Shown: piece after piece, positions 19,992 to 28,740 of the stretch
Numbering within the stretch: position 1 is the stretch's first letter
Layout of the letters: each line of letters starts with the position of its first letter
Assembly (NCBI GenBank): GCA_009760855.2
Contig: WPIO01000044.1
Coordinates: 1,590,001-1,654,000 of the forward strand
From: Cristatella mucedo
Taxonomy: Eukaryota; Bryozoa; Phylactolaemata; Cristatellidae
Direction: 5' to 3'
Length of the DNA: 64,000 bases
The notes under the pieces: model-generated
Database searches by the model: none
Told to the model about the DNA's origin: nothing
The model's input: the letters and a program-made list of their open reading frames with translations, nothing else
Program-made: the position numbers and the translations under genes

Positions 19992-20030
19992 ATAAATTAA
20001 ATTCTATTTAAAGGTAAATAAAGCTATTAT

Positions 20031-20525
20031 ATGTTAAAAAAGAATCAATTTGAGTTTTCTGCCTTTAGAGATAGTCATTGAACTATTACAATATTGTCCA
20101 TTCTTCGGGGGCTTCGTTTGGAGAACAACTAGGGGAGGGAAAGCAAAAGCAGCAAGTGTTGCTGGAAGAATTCATCATAGTGGTTATAGAGAAATACAAA
20201 TAGATAACAAAATTCACCAAGCCCATCGACTTGCGTGGTTAATAATGAATAATGAAATGCCAATTTCGGAAATTGATCACGAGTTGAATTAGATCAGATA
20301 ATAGAATAAGCAATCTTAGATTAGCAGCTCATTCTGAAAATCAAAGAAACAAAGGAAAACGATGTAATAGCACTTATTGGAGTTTGTTGGTATAAAAGAC
20401 ATAGGAAATGGCGATCTTATATTACAATAGATAAACAACAATATCACTTAGGATATTTTGAAAATCCTATTGCCGCAGCTGAACGAAGAGATATTGTTTC
20501 TATACAAATGCATTTACAATTTTAA
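20031..20525 (+). pseudogene. HNH-AP2 homing-endonuclease-like gene, broken
   Basis: Resembles free-standing phage homing endonucleases. An N-terminal GGFVWRTTRGGK segment, AGRIHHSGYREIQID and AHRLAWLIMNNEMP lead to the first catalytic His in EIDHELN (near 20278). After stop codons near 20292-20310 another frame gives RISNLRLAAHSENQRNK, the NLR and SENQ signature of HNH_3 enzymes. A third frame from about 20378 encodes an AP2-type DNA-binding domain (GVCWYKRHRKWRSYI, then YHLGYFENPIAAAERRD) to TAA at 20525. At least two breaks. It stands alone between divergent genes, so it could be an invading selfish gene. Confidence 0.75.
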
Positions 20526-20663
20526 CAATTGAATTTTAATTATATTTTAACAGAAGATTATAAAATAGTTCGCAATACAGACTTTTAATTCTTGCATCTG
20601 ACTTTCAATTCATTTCTTAGTTTTATCATTTCTTTATATATTTCTTATTGTGATTTACCTTAC

Positions 20664-20982
20664 GCAAACAGATTAGCTAGTAACATCGCAGACTCAGCTT
20701 TGTAATCGCATGACTTTCTTCCTCCAATTGTACTACTTTCTACTTTTTTATATCTTCTTTTAACCCATCCGAATAGCTTACTCCTGACACTTCTACAAGT
20801 TGTTTTCCAGTTTTAAAATAATCTAATCTGTTTTTCACCTCACTATTCTGCCCTTTGTCACTCAAATCGATATCAATGTTTCTATCTAGTAATTCTATCA
20901 TATTGTTTATGTCTGTAATTGCATTCTTTAGTCTTTCACTCTGTAAACTCAAAGCACTCATTCGTTCCTCATGCGTTTCCAT
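20664..20982 (-). pseudogene. Small helical protein overlapping the upstream gene
   Basis: ATG 20982 lies inside the last codons of the gene at 20958-21674, a 25-base overlap. The 80-residue frame is a charged helix (NAITDINNMIELLDRN) and ends at 20740, but an A6 run there probably causes a shift, because the next frame continues in sense to TAA at 20664 (STIGGRKSCDYKAES). No family recognised. Probably expressed with its upstream neighbour. Confidence 0.5.
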
Positions 20983-21674
20983 TTTGCTGCCTTAGCAGTA
21001 TACATTGTTGAGTCAATAATCTTCTTAATCAATCCTGCTACAGTTACAGCTATGGAAACTCCTAAGCCAACTGCTCCAATAATAGAAGCTGTGCTTGCTA
21101 TGATAGCTGGAATTACAGGTAAAAATCCGCCAGATCTTACTTTAAGAAAGTTCTTACTCCAAGCTTTTGTATCTAATTGTGAAGCATCCCAAGATATTTC
21201 CTCTCCGAATGTCTCTGAAAGAAATCTACCAGGATCTAAGTACCAATCAGATTTAGCTTTTTCTGCTTCTAGCAAAATCTCGTTTATGTAATAGCCAACC
21301 TCTAATGATGCTACCATTTTTGACAGTCCTTCTTTTTTATCTGCAATTGTTTTCCAAAAGACATCGCCATACTTTCCTGAAGCAATATCATCCACAATCT
21401 CTTTTATGAATAAACCAAGATCTACAATTCCTGTTATTCCTGATAGAAATCCGCCAAGTGCCTTTGTAGCAGTTCCGATAACTTTGAATGACTGCAAAAC
21501 TTTTGGAACAATTGTCACAATCCTATTTGAGGCTCTCAGACTTAGCTTCACTGCAATCTTTGGAGCTACTTTTATTATTGCTTTTGAACCTAGATCAGTT
21601 GCTGTTGTTGTTCCTGATAATACTTCTTTTGTTGTATCTAAGCCAGATTTCAGGTTTTCTTTTATTTTTTCCAT
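20958..21674 (-). CDS. Helical protein with hydrophobic C-terminus, possible internal capsid or membrane protein
   Basis: 238 codons, intact, ATG 21674, only nine bases from the divergent fibre gene at 21684. The N-terminal half has amphipathic helices with a Gly-rich hydrophobic stretch (ALGGFLSGITGIVDLGLFI, about 72-90). Near the C-terminus a basic-Gly junction (KVRSGGFLP) precedes about 40 hydrophobic residues (IIASTASIIGAVGLGVSIAV and on). A basic residue pair then Gly-Gly-hydrophobic-Pro is reminiscent of protease-processed adenoviral core peptides, so it may be a substrate of the element's protease; this is inference. No family assigned. Confidence 0.65.
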   Translation of the reverse strand: MEKIKENLKSGLDTTKEVLSGTTTATDLGSKAIIKVAPKIAVKLSLRASNRIVTIVPKVLQSFKVIGTATKALGGFLSGITGIVDLGLFIKEIVDDIASGKYGDVFWKTIADKKEGLSKMVASLEVGYYINEILLEAEKAKSDWYLDPGRFLSETFGEEISWDASQLDTKAWSKNFLKVRSGGFLPVIPAIIASTASIIGAVGLGVSIAVTVAGLIKKIIDSTMYTAKAAKWKRMRNE

Positions 21675-21683
21675 ATATAAAAA

Positions 21684-22557
21684 ATGGATAATATTAGTAA
21701 GATTAATGGTAATATTTTTAGCGACATAGATGCTAATGGAAATAGTATTACAAATCTTGGTTTTCCAGTAAATGATGGAGATGCAATAAGATTAGCTTAT
21801 GCTCCAAATTCAGACTTTTGTAATACTGTAGCAACTAATGTTTCAGGAGAAATAGCTTCTGTTTCTAACTTATCTGACTTCCAAGGAATAGCGCAAAAAT
21901 GTTATCCCAGTTGAATTGTAAAAATATAACTGGTATATCTGGAAGATCTGCCGACGGAACTGTCTATCAAGATTCTAAGCCTTACAAAGTAATAAACTAT
22001 GGATTACTAAAAAGTATGACTCAAGTTTTCAATGGCAACTCTAATAGTACTCTTGATCTAGGATCAAACAGAATTACCTCTTTAAAAATTCAGATGTTGT
22101 AACAAAGCAATCTGTTGATTCCTATAAAATTTATACTTTGTATTTAAGACTTACTGGTTTTACAAATGATTCAACTATTGTTCCGCTAAACATATTTAAT
22201 AATTATGTAAATGGAACGGGAACGGAAAGTTCTACATTAACAGCAACTCCTGCAGATATTGCAGTTTTTAATCTGCAAGGAAATATAATCGGCTATTCAA
22301 CACCTTATAAAACTTGTGTTGCTTGTTCAGTAGCAAGCTCTCAAACAGTATCCAATTTTCTCTGGTGTTCTAATACTACTGGAACGTTTTTAGAGTTAAC
22401 TAGTGACAACACTTATGGTGCATCTGGTACTCTTCTATTAGTTATTAACCTTGATGGGACATGCATTTATATGATAGATAATTTAAGAGTTGCTAGTAAT
22501 ATTACGTATATTGATTTAATTATTACTATTGTATACAATGTCGCTTGGATCTCGTAG
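21684..22557 (+). pseudogene. Phage tail-fibre-like repeat protein 2, frameshifted
   Basis: ATG 21684 behind CATATATAAAAA. The N-terminus (INGNIFSDIDANGNSITNLG, then FPVNDGDA) is paralogous to fibre gene 1 on the opposite strand. Breaks near 21900 and 22085 separate three frames. The middle one has LDLGSNRITSL. The last (to 22557) is strand-rich with little charge (STLTATPADIAVFNLQGNII), like a globular fibre tip. Repeats plus a distinct C-terminal head is the layout of phage fibres; a host-binding role is inferred. The next gene's ATG (22538) lies 20 bases before its end. Confidence 0.65.
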
Positions 22558-22715
22558 AAAAGGTACTAACCAAAAAATTGCATTCGTAAGACTGGAGATA
22601 TTATGAATGGATCCTTAAATATGAATCAAAATCTAATAAAAAATCTTGGAGACCCTGTTGATCCTGCATATGTTGTAAACAGAATGTATATTGACACAAG
22701 CTTTGTAACAAAAGT

Positions 22716-23222
22716 TTAGGTCTCTTCATTCTATGGCTCCAGCCTATCTTTCAGAGATACTACCCCATCAGGCAAAGCATCGTACCACTCGCTTTTCGGA
22801 ATCCAACAGTCTAGAAATACCTCGTACAAACCTTAAATCCTTTGGAGACCGTGCATTTAGCTCGTATGCTCCCACAGCCTGGAACTCCCTCCCGACCTGC
22901 ATCAGAACATCCCCTGACCTGACCACATTTAAAAGAAACTTAAAAACATTCCTATTTAGGACAGCATTTAGTGGGTCCTTGTGATTCGTCCTCGATGTGC
23001 TTATGCGTGCTGACACTGTTCATGCTGCCACTAACCACATTTGCATGCTGACCCAGTGCATGTAACCCCTAACCATGTTATTCATTTTGTTTGTTTTTCA
23101 AGCATGATTTTACTTACTATTCTATTGCGTATCACTTTGCAGCAATGTAAAGCGCCTAGAAAGAGATTAAGTTCTCTGAGGGCGCTTTATCAAGTGCAAT
23201 ATTATTATTATTATTATTATTA
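22716..23222 (+). mobile_element. LINE-A insertion in fibre gene 3, first copy
   Basis: 5'-truncated LINE-A starting within ORF2 at the AGGTCTCTTCATTCTATGGC segment. It includes the ORF2 tail (FSSYAPTAWNSLPTCIRTSP), the 3' UTR, the terminal hairpin and an (ATT)n tail. It interrupts the fibre frame, which resumes at about 23223. Confidence 0.9.
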
Positions 23223-23420
23223 CGACTGCTGATGGCGATCTTGATATGAATAATGATAGAGTGATAGCTCTTGCTAATCCTGTTAATGAAAGTGACGCGG
23301 CTACAAAAGATTATGCAGATACAAAAATTTGAAAAACTGGCGGATATGTTAATGGAGATTTATTTGTTGAAGCAAAATTAAATATTGCTAATATAGCAAC
23401 ACCATCATTAGCAACTAATG

Positions 23421-23788
23421 TTCGTATGCTCCCAAAGCCTGGAACTCCCTCCCGACCTGCGTCAGAACATCCCGTGACCTGACCACATTTAAAAGGAACT
23501 TAGAAACACACCTATTTAGGACAGCTTTTAGTGGGTCCCTGTGATTCGTCCTTCACGTGCTTATGGGTGCTGACACTGTGCATGCTGCCACTAACCACAT
23601 TTGCATGCTGACCCTGTGCATGTCACCCCTAATCATGTTATTCATTTTTTTTGTTTTTTAAACATGATTTTATTTACCATTTAATTGCATTTCCTTTTGC
23701 AGCAAATTTAAAGCGCCTAGAAAGAGATTAATTTCTCTGAGGGCGCTTTATCAAGTACAATACTATTATTATTATTATTATTATTATG
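23421..23788 (+). mobile_element. LINE-A insertion in fibre gene 3, second copy
   Basis: A shorter 5'-truncated copy beginning in the last 40 codons of ORF2 (PKAWNSLPTCVRTS in antisense-free frame), ending in the hairpin and (ATT)n. AATGTT before and ATGTT after may be the remains of a short target duplication. Confidence 0.85.
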
Positions 23789-24275
23789 TTGCAACTGTTG
23801 CATATATGGATGCTAATTTTGTAAAATATAATGATGCAAGAATGAATGGCCCTTTGAATATGAATAATAATCCAATCATTATACAGGAAGATTCTGTAAA
23901 TCCGAATGATGGAGTAAATCTTTGTTATCTTCGAAGAGTAAGTGGAAATGTTACAGCTGTAAATTTTAAAGGAACAATTGACGGCTCGCTAACTACACAA
24001 ATATATGGCAGAACAATTAATGGTAGATGGATTGCTAACATTAACAATATTGTTATTCAAAGAGGTTTATTTGTTATTGGAGTGGTGTATGAAGTTTCTG
24101 GAATAACAAAAGTACTTATGCCTCCACCATCAACATTAACAGCACAGGCTGATCAACTGTATGGTAGCTATATGTTGGATGCTAGTAAAAAAGTAGCTGC
24201 TAGTTCTACTTTTATATCTGGATCAAGTTTGTTAGATAGAGAAATAAATGTTACTGTTGATATAGCAATAGCATA

Positions 24276-24973
24276 ATGCTAAGCAGAAAATATTTACAAA
24301 TGATTGGAGCATTAGATTTGTCTAAAAATAAAATAGTAAATCTTGGAAGTAATGTAGATCCTTTAGAAGCTGTTGGAAAATCATTTGCAGATAACAACTA
24401 AAGAAGAAAAGATTCGGATCAATTTATACGAGGAAACATATCTGCAAACTCAAGAAAATATGTCAATGTACTAGCTCCGATAAAACGAAATTATATTGCA
24501 ACAAAAGAGTATACTGATACAAGGCAGATTTTACTGTAAATGATGATTTAACAGTTAATGAACTAATAGTTGTAGGTGAAATAAATAATGGTACAAAAGT
24601 ACGTGATATTTTATATATATATCTAGCAAATAGAGATACTGATGAACTTTTTCCGTATGACAATCTACAAATTAATGGAGGTTCTTTGAGTTTCTGTAAA
24701 ATAGAAAATCTGTCAGGTTTTTATAGTAATCTAGTTTACAATAGAGACCATTACTTAGCTAGAATATCTGATGTAAGAAAAGTACCAATATGTTATTATT
24801 CAAAATTAAAATTGAGAATAAAAGATCTTTATGATATGGATTCTGAGAGTATGCCTATGTTTTTAAGTAATTTTGGAGAAAACTATTCATTCTTAAATGT
24901 TGTAGAGAAACAAATAAATGAAAAATCGATTATATTAAAGGATGTGAATAATTTAATGTTAAAATGGAATTAA
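24276..24973 (+). pseudogene. Phage tail-fibre-like repeat protein 4, frameshifted
   Basis: ATG 24276 overlaps the previous stop as TAATG, a stop-restart arrangement. The first frame has LDLSKNKIVNLGSNVDPLEA; it stops at 24401. The same strand then gives GNISANSRKYVNVLAP with ATKEYTD. After a shift near 24528 a final frame (DDLTVNELIVVGEINNGTK) runs to 24973. This C-terminal part lacks the repeats and is probably the head. The 1-base overlap with gene 3 and 10-base overlap with the next gene suggest one polycistronic unit. Confidence 0.6.
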
Positions 24974-25248
24974 ATTTAAATATTGGTAATACAGAAAATC
25001 TTATAGCTAGAGATTATTATCACAAAATCTACTCACCAAATTTCTTTGTTTCTAATTTTTTTAAATCACTTATTACGGAGTTGAAAATAATTATATGTTA
25101 TTATATAACAAAGTTCGATGTTTATACTCATACTATTTTCTTAACTATCAATTTTCCTGTTTTAAATTATAATAATATGATAACTCCAAGTGCTTCAGAT
25201 GTTATTGAAATTATTTTAGCTGATGCTGTTATAAGTCAATATAGTTAA
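24964..25248 (+). CDS. Unknown 94-residue protein closing the fibre series
   Basis: ATG 24964 lies 10 bases before the end of fibre gene 4. Strand-rich and hydrophobic (IICYYITKFDVYTHTIFLTI), it ends at 25248 facing the convergent gene at 25325. No motif recognised. Its position suggests co-expression with the fibres, perhaps as a fibre-associated factor. Confidence 0.5.
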   Translation: MELNLNIGNTENLIARDYYHKIYSPNFFVSNFFKSLITELKIIICYYITKFDVYTHTIFLTINFPVLNYNNMITPSASDVIEIILADAVISQYS

Positions 25249-25324
25249 ACTTTCCAATCTAGACTTTCTTTAATAAACTCTGTTGGAATACTATATTATT
25301 TTCCTGATAGTTGTTTTGTTAACT

Positions 25325-25612
25325 CTATTTTTTAGAGTATGCTTCTGATTTAAGACTATTTATTGTATCTATTTTCAAATCTTTAAGAAACTCTGAAAAT
25401 ATTGATACATCTCTAACTTTTGTAAATATATATGCCATTTCTTTTTCTGAATGATTTACTCTTAAAGCTTTGTATTCTAAAACTATTTTTATTGCTTCTA
25501 ATAGTGTACTCCTAATATCCTCAATTCTTCCCATTGGGTATGAGCAAATTTGTATAATCTGTTGCCCTTGTGCAACTGTTAGACAATCTTTACTTGTATT
25601 TTCTACATTCAT
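25325..25612 (-). CDS. Unknown 95-residue helical protein
   Basis: ATG 25612 follows TATATAGAA. The protein is mainly helical (ALRVNHSEKEMAYIF), without membrane segments or metal motifs. Intact frame. Unknown family; first of a minus-strand series reaching to the polymerase. Confidence 0.55.
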   Translation of the reverse strand: MNVENTSKDCLTVAQGQQIIQICSYPMGRIEDIRSTLLEAIKIVLEYKALRVNHSEKEMAYIFTKVRDVSIFSEFLKDLKIDTINSLKSEAYSKK

Positions 25613-25613
25613 T

Positions 25614-25621
25614 TCTATATA
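25614..25621 (-). promoter_or_regulatory. TATATAGA element before 25612
   Basis: TTTATATAGAA ends one base before the ATG at 25612. Confidence 0.6.
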
Positions 25622-25631
25622 AATAAATTAT

Positions 25632-26177
25632 TTACAGTGTGGTTGTTGGAATTGTATCAGAAACTGGGGCATTCGGATCAACGACTGCTGGATCGACAAC
25701 TGGAGCTGCTGGAGCAGCAAGAGCAGCGAGTGTTGCCTTTTGTCTGGCACTTGTTCCATCAGTGATATAAGGTAGAATTGCATAACATTCATCCTTAACA
25801 ATTCCAGAGATATCAGGTTTCATTCCTGCAATGCCTGAGATAACTGTTGAAAGTGTTGGTACCTGACTAGCAATCCATGTTGTATAACTAGATATTTCTC
25901 CAGGTGTATCAAGAAGAGTATCAACTTTAGTTCTAACTGTTGCTTCAAGGTCGCTTGTTATATTTGCCATTCCAGAATCGATTACTTTTTGCGCTTCAAT
26001 GTCACACTCATCAATATAAAACTTTTCTACAGATGTATCTATCATAATTGAGATATCTGAGTCGAGTGTCTGTTGATCATACACAGTCATTCTAGATTTT
26101 ACAAGATAATCAACATATGCTTTCAGCAGAGTTGCAGATGTAGCAAGACTGGCATCAGTTACTTCAGTTGTCGACAT
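25632..26177 (-). CDS. Unknown helical protein with Ala/Pro-rich tail
   Basis: 181 codons, intact, ATG 26177 behind a TATAGAAA element. The first 130 residues are predominantly helical with many Thr/Ser/Asp. The tail is low-complexity (AALAAPAAPVVDPAVVDPNA), typical of disordered linkers in structural proteins. No family recognised. Being intact amid broken neighbours suggests either recent activity or simple chance. Confidence 0.6.
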   Translation of the reverse strand: MSTTEVTDASLATSATLLKAYVDYLVKSRMTVYDQQTLDSDISIMIDTSVEKFYIDECDIEAQKVIDSGMANITSDLEATVRTKVDTLLDTPGEISSYTTWIASQVPTLSTVISGIAGMKPDISGIVKDECYAILPYITDGTSARQKATLAALAAPAAPVVDPAVVDPNAPVSDTIPTTTL

Positions 26178-26179
26178 TT

Positions 26180-26185
26180 TCTATA
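26180..26185 (-). promoter_or_regulatory. TATAGA element before 26177
   Basis: GTATAGAAA directly precedes the ATG at 26177. Confidence 0.55.
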
Positions 26186-26210
26186 CTATTAGAAAAAAAA
26201 TACAAAACAT

Positions 26211-26402
26211 CTAATTATTTATTAACTCTCTTGCTTTAATTTTAAGTTTCTCATATGTATCTTCATGGGTACACATTTCAAATATAATTTTAATAAGTTC
26301 ATCAGTTAATTTTAATGTTCTACCATGGCTAATATCTTGAATTGTATTACTAACTTTATAAATTGTTATTTTTGGATCCTTATATACAATGAGGAAAAAC
26401 AT
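26211..26402 (-). CDS. Small unknown protein, 63 residues
   Basis: Short intact frame with ATG 26402. A strand-like N-terminus (FFLIVYKDPKITIYKV) is followed by two helices. The AT-rich composition and tight packing between neighbours on the same strand support it. No TATAGA element precedes the ATG. Confidence 0.45.
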   Translation of the reverse strand: MFFLIVYKDPKITIYKVSNTIQDISHGRTLKLTDELIKIIFEMCTHEDTYEKLKIKARELINN

Positions 26403-26417
26403 TTAATTCAAAAATAA

Positions 26418-26945
26418 TTAATTAATTTGTACGCCCTGTTTAGTTTTTGGAGTTTTTGATTTCTTTTCTGCTTCTACTAGCATTTCATTTATTTTACTTC
26501 TACATTCCATTAGTTCATCACAAGTATCGCAAATCTCAACTAGAACACTAATATATGAGCTATCCAAATCTGGAATAAGTTTATCAAGTGAATGCTTGAC
26601 AATTCTTTGATCTACTCTCTTTAACTTTTGTAGACAAATTTTAAGAGCCATATCTCTTGATTGTTCACAACTCAGAATTCTAGAAACATCCATTCTATAT
26701 AAATATAAAATTGTGTATAGTTCATCTTCTTCGTTTACGTAATTGTATTCTACACCTTCAAAATTAAATGTTTGTTCATAGCCTTCATTAAGATCATCTT
26801 CTTCGCTAGCATCTGAATATTCTGACTCATCACTTTCATATTCTGATTCTTCTGGATTGTAATCAGGATCATCACTGTCAGACTCTTCGTATTCAGATTC
26901 ATATTCAGTTTCAACATTTTTGTTTTCAATTTCAACTTTTTCCAT
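26418..26945 (-). CDS. Acidic, N-terminally disordered protein
   Basis: 175 codons, intact, ATG 26945 one base behind TATAGA. Residues 1-55 are almost all Glu, Asp, Ser and Tyr (ESDSDDPDYNPEESEYESDE). The remainder is helical with a CxxC-like CDTCDELMEC. Such acidic tails occur in histone-binding or core-condensing viral factors, but no homology is visible. Frame choice is supported by the start element and by strand co-linearity. Confidence 0.6.
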   Translation of the reverse strand: MEKVEIENKNVETEYESEYEESDSDDPDYNPEESEYESDESEYSDASEEDDLNEGYEQTFNFEGVEYNYVNEEDELYTILYLYRMDVSRILSCEQSRDMALKICLQKLKRVDQRIVKHSLDKLIPDLDSSYISVLVEICDTCDELMECRSKINEMLVEAEKKSKTPKTKQGVQIN

Positions 26946-26946
26946 T

Positions 26947-26952
26947 TCTATA
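26947..26952 (-). promoter_or_regulatory. TATAGA element before 26945
   Basis: ATTATAGAA directly precedes the ATG of the acidic protein. Confidence 0.6.
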
Positions 26953-26969
26953 ATAATGAATTTTAGTTA

Positions 26970-27137
26970 TTAATATAAATTTATTCTTGCCGTCTCAAAA
27001 ATTAATTCTTCTTCTGCTCTGTCATATTCCATTTCTATTTGTAATTCATATAACTCTTTTGTTGTTTCTCGAATATCATGTTCGACTTTTATTTTTGCTT
27101 CAGGTTCAATTATATTTTCAATCTTTCGTTTTGGCAT
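26970..27137 (-). CDS. Small charged helical protein, 55 residues
   Basis: ATG 27137 overlaps a TATAGATG element. Nearly all residues are charged or Leu/Ile (MPKRKIENIIEPEAKIKVE at the start). Ends at TAA 26970. It lies directly after the polymerase end. Unknown function. Confidence 0.5.
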   Translation of the reverse strand: MPKRKIENIIEPEAKIKVEHDIRETTKELYELQIEMEYDRAEEELIFETARINLY

Positions 27138-27142
27138 CTATA
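27137..27142 (-). promoter_or_regulatory. TATAGA element overlapping the start at 27137
   Basis: The A of the ATG is also the last base of TATAGA. Confidence 0.5.
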
Positions 27143-28049
27143 TTATTATTACCAACATTGCAAGTATTACATCGACCTGGATTTAGATTATTACTTAATG
27201 CATCAGCAATTCTATAGTGTCCATAAGCGTAACTGCAGATTCCACAGTCCAACCAGTATCGTTTTGAATCAAAAGCTGATAGTGCTTTTTTGTTTGTGTT
27301 ATAGCATAAATATGATGATTTCTTGTTTGAAATCTTGATTGATTGTGATAAACATCTTTGCCAGTCTCAAGACATCCTAAATAGTCTGAATGTGATAAAT
27401 ATTTCTTTACTACATCCTTTTTTGTACCTTTAGCTTTCTTTGCTAACGACTTCACTTCTATACCATTATTTGTTGAAACTGCTATTTGCATAGAATATAG
27501 TTTTGGTCCTAAGAAAACTCCGTCATCTAGTACAACTGAATTCTCTATCATAATTCCAGTTTTATCTTTAATGAAATCTTTTGTTTCTGCATCAATTGTA
27601 TATTTATCTGCGATCTCATCTTTAAATTTTCCTAAGCTTCCTTTGTTTTCTTCCATCATTTTATCAAATCCTTCTAATTTCCACACTTCTTGATTTTTTG
27701 GATATCCAGATAGATCTAGAGAATCAATATAATTCTCAAAGTCTTTATAAACATCTTCTGTATTTATCTTCATGACTAAAGAATCAGTATCAGTATATGC
27801 AAGTGTCAGCGCATCTCCATAATTATCTTTCATTGTATTATAAGAAAAGTCTTGCATTACTAATTTTGATATCTCAAGAATAGCAAAACCTAAGTAAATA
27901 GGTTTGTTAAGATAGATTTAAGGCTTTGTCGCTTCTATTCCAACAAGATCCATATTGAAAAGTCTTCTATCTTTAAATCTTGCACTCATAACTCTTTTAT
28001 TTGATGTTTCAACATCCTTGTCGAACTTTAAATCAAATAACTCAATGCT

Positions 28050-28051
<2 letters not shown>

Positions 28052-28129
<78 letters not shown>
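28052..28129. repeat. (CT)n microsatellite inside the polymerase gene
   Basis: About 78 bp of pure CT (GA on the coding strand) directly after the codons for KTMENVR. In the sense direction it would read as alternating Arg-Glu, so it has grown within coding sequence. Confidence 0.97.
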
Positions 28130-28133
<4 letters not shown>

Positions 28134-28740
28134 TTTTCCATTGTCTTTCCACAGAATGCATTATTTTTTAATTTATATTCTTTTTCAAACTCATCTTTTG
28201 CATCTTTTCTTCTCTCAATGTTATTTTTAATGTATCAACTCAACCAATTGCTTTGTGAAAAACTCATTATTCTATATATCTTTGTTAATATATAGCCCTT
28301 TTCTAAGGCAAATTGTAAATTTCTATAGTGGATTATGTACTTTTCTCTTGGTTCAAGATCAAGAATCAACTTCTCAACTTTGCTTTCATGATCATCTTTA
28401 GCTAAAGTTTTATTTTGATAAGATGAATGCTCATCTTTTGCAACCTCTCTCTTAATAGGTAAAAGAGGGTAATCAGAATAAACATTCCATAATGTAAATC
28501 CTTTGGACAATGCATGTCAACCTCAAAAGCGTAGCCAGTACTTGAATTTTCTTTTATTCCTAGTATTTTTTGTTTGTAAATGGCCGTATCTGCTTTTCAT
28601 CTAAAAACTTAAAATTACTTGTTGGTAGGAATTGAGTCATCGCTGTTGCATAAAGTGAATTTGCATCAACATATAGTAGCCAGCTCTTCTTCTTTGTGCT
28701 GTCATAATTAGATGCCATTTGGTTGTTCGCCTTAACATGC

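Larger units (their letters stand above)
22538..24276 (+). pseudogene. Phage tail-fibre-like repeat protein 3, split by two LINE insertions
   Basis: ATG 22538 overlaps the previous gene. The first segment has GDIMNGSLNMN and LGDPVDPAYVVNRMYID. A LINE-A copy (22716-23222) follows, then a second fibre segment with DGDLDMNNDRVIALANP and ESDAATKDYAD, then another LINE-A copy (23421-23788). The last segment (to 24276) has MNGPLNMNNNPII, a SVNPNDGVNLCYLRR repeat and a strand-rich head. Besides the insertions there is at least one frameshift near 22590 and a stop at about 23330. The repeats match tail-fibre type sequences of dsDNA phages. Confidence 0.7.

Noticed and set aside
21406-21729. Plus-strand frame of 107 codons
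   Set aside because: Antisense shadow of the intact 238-codon minus-strand gene at 20958-21674.
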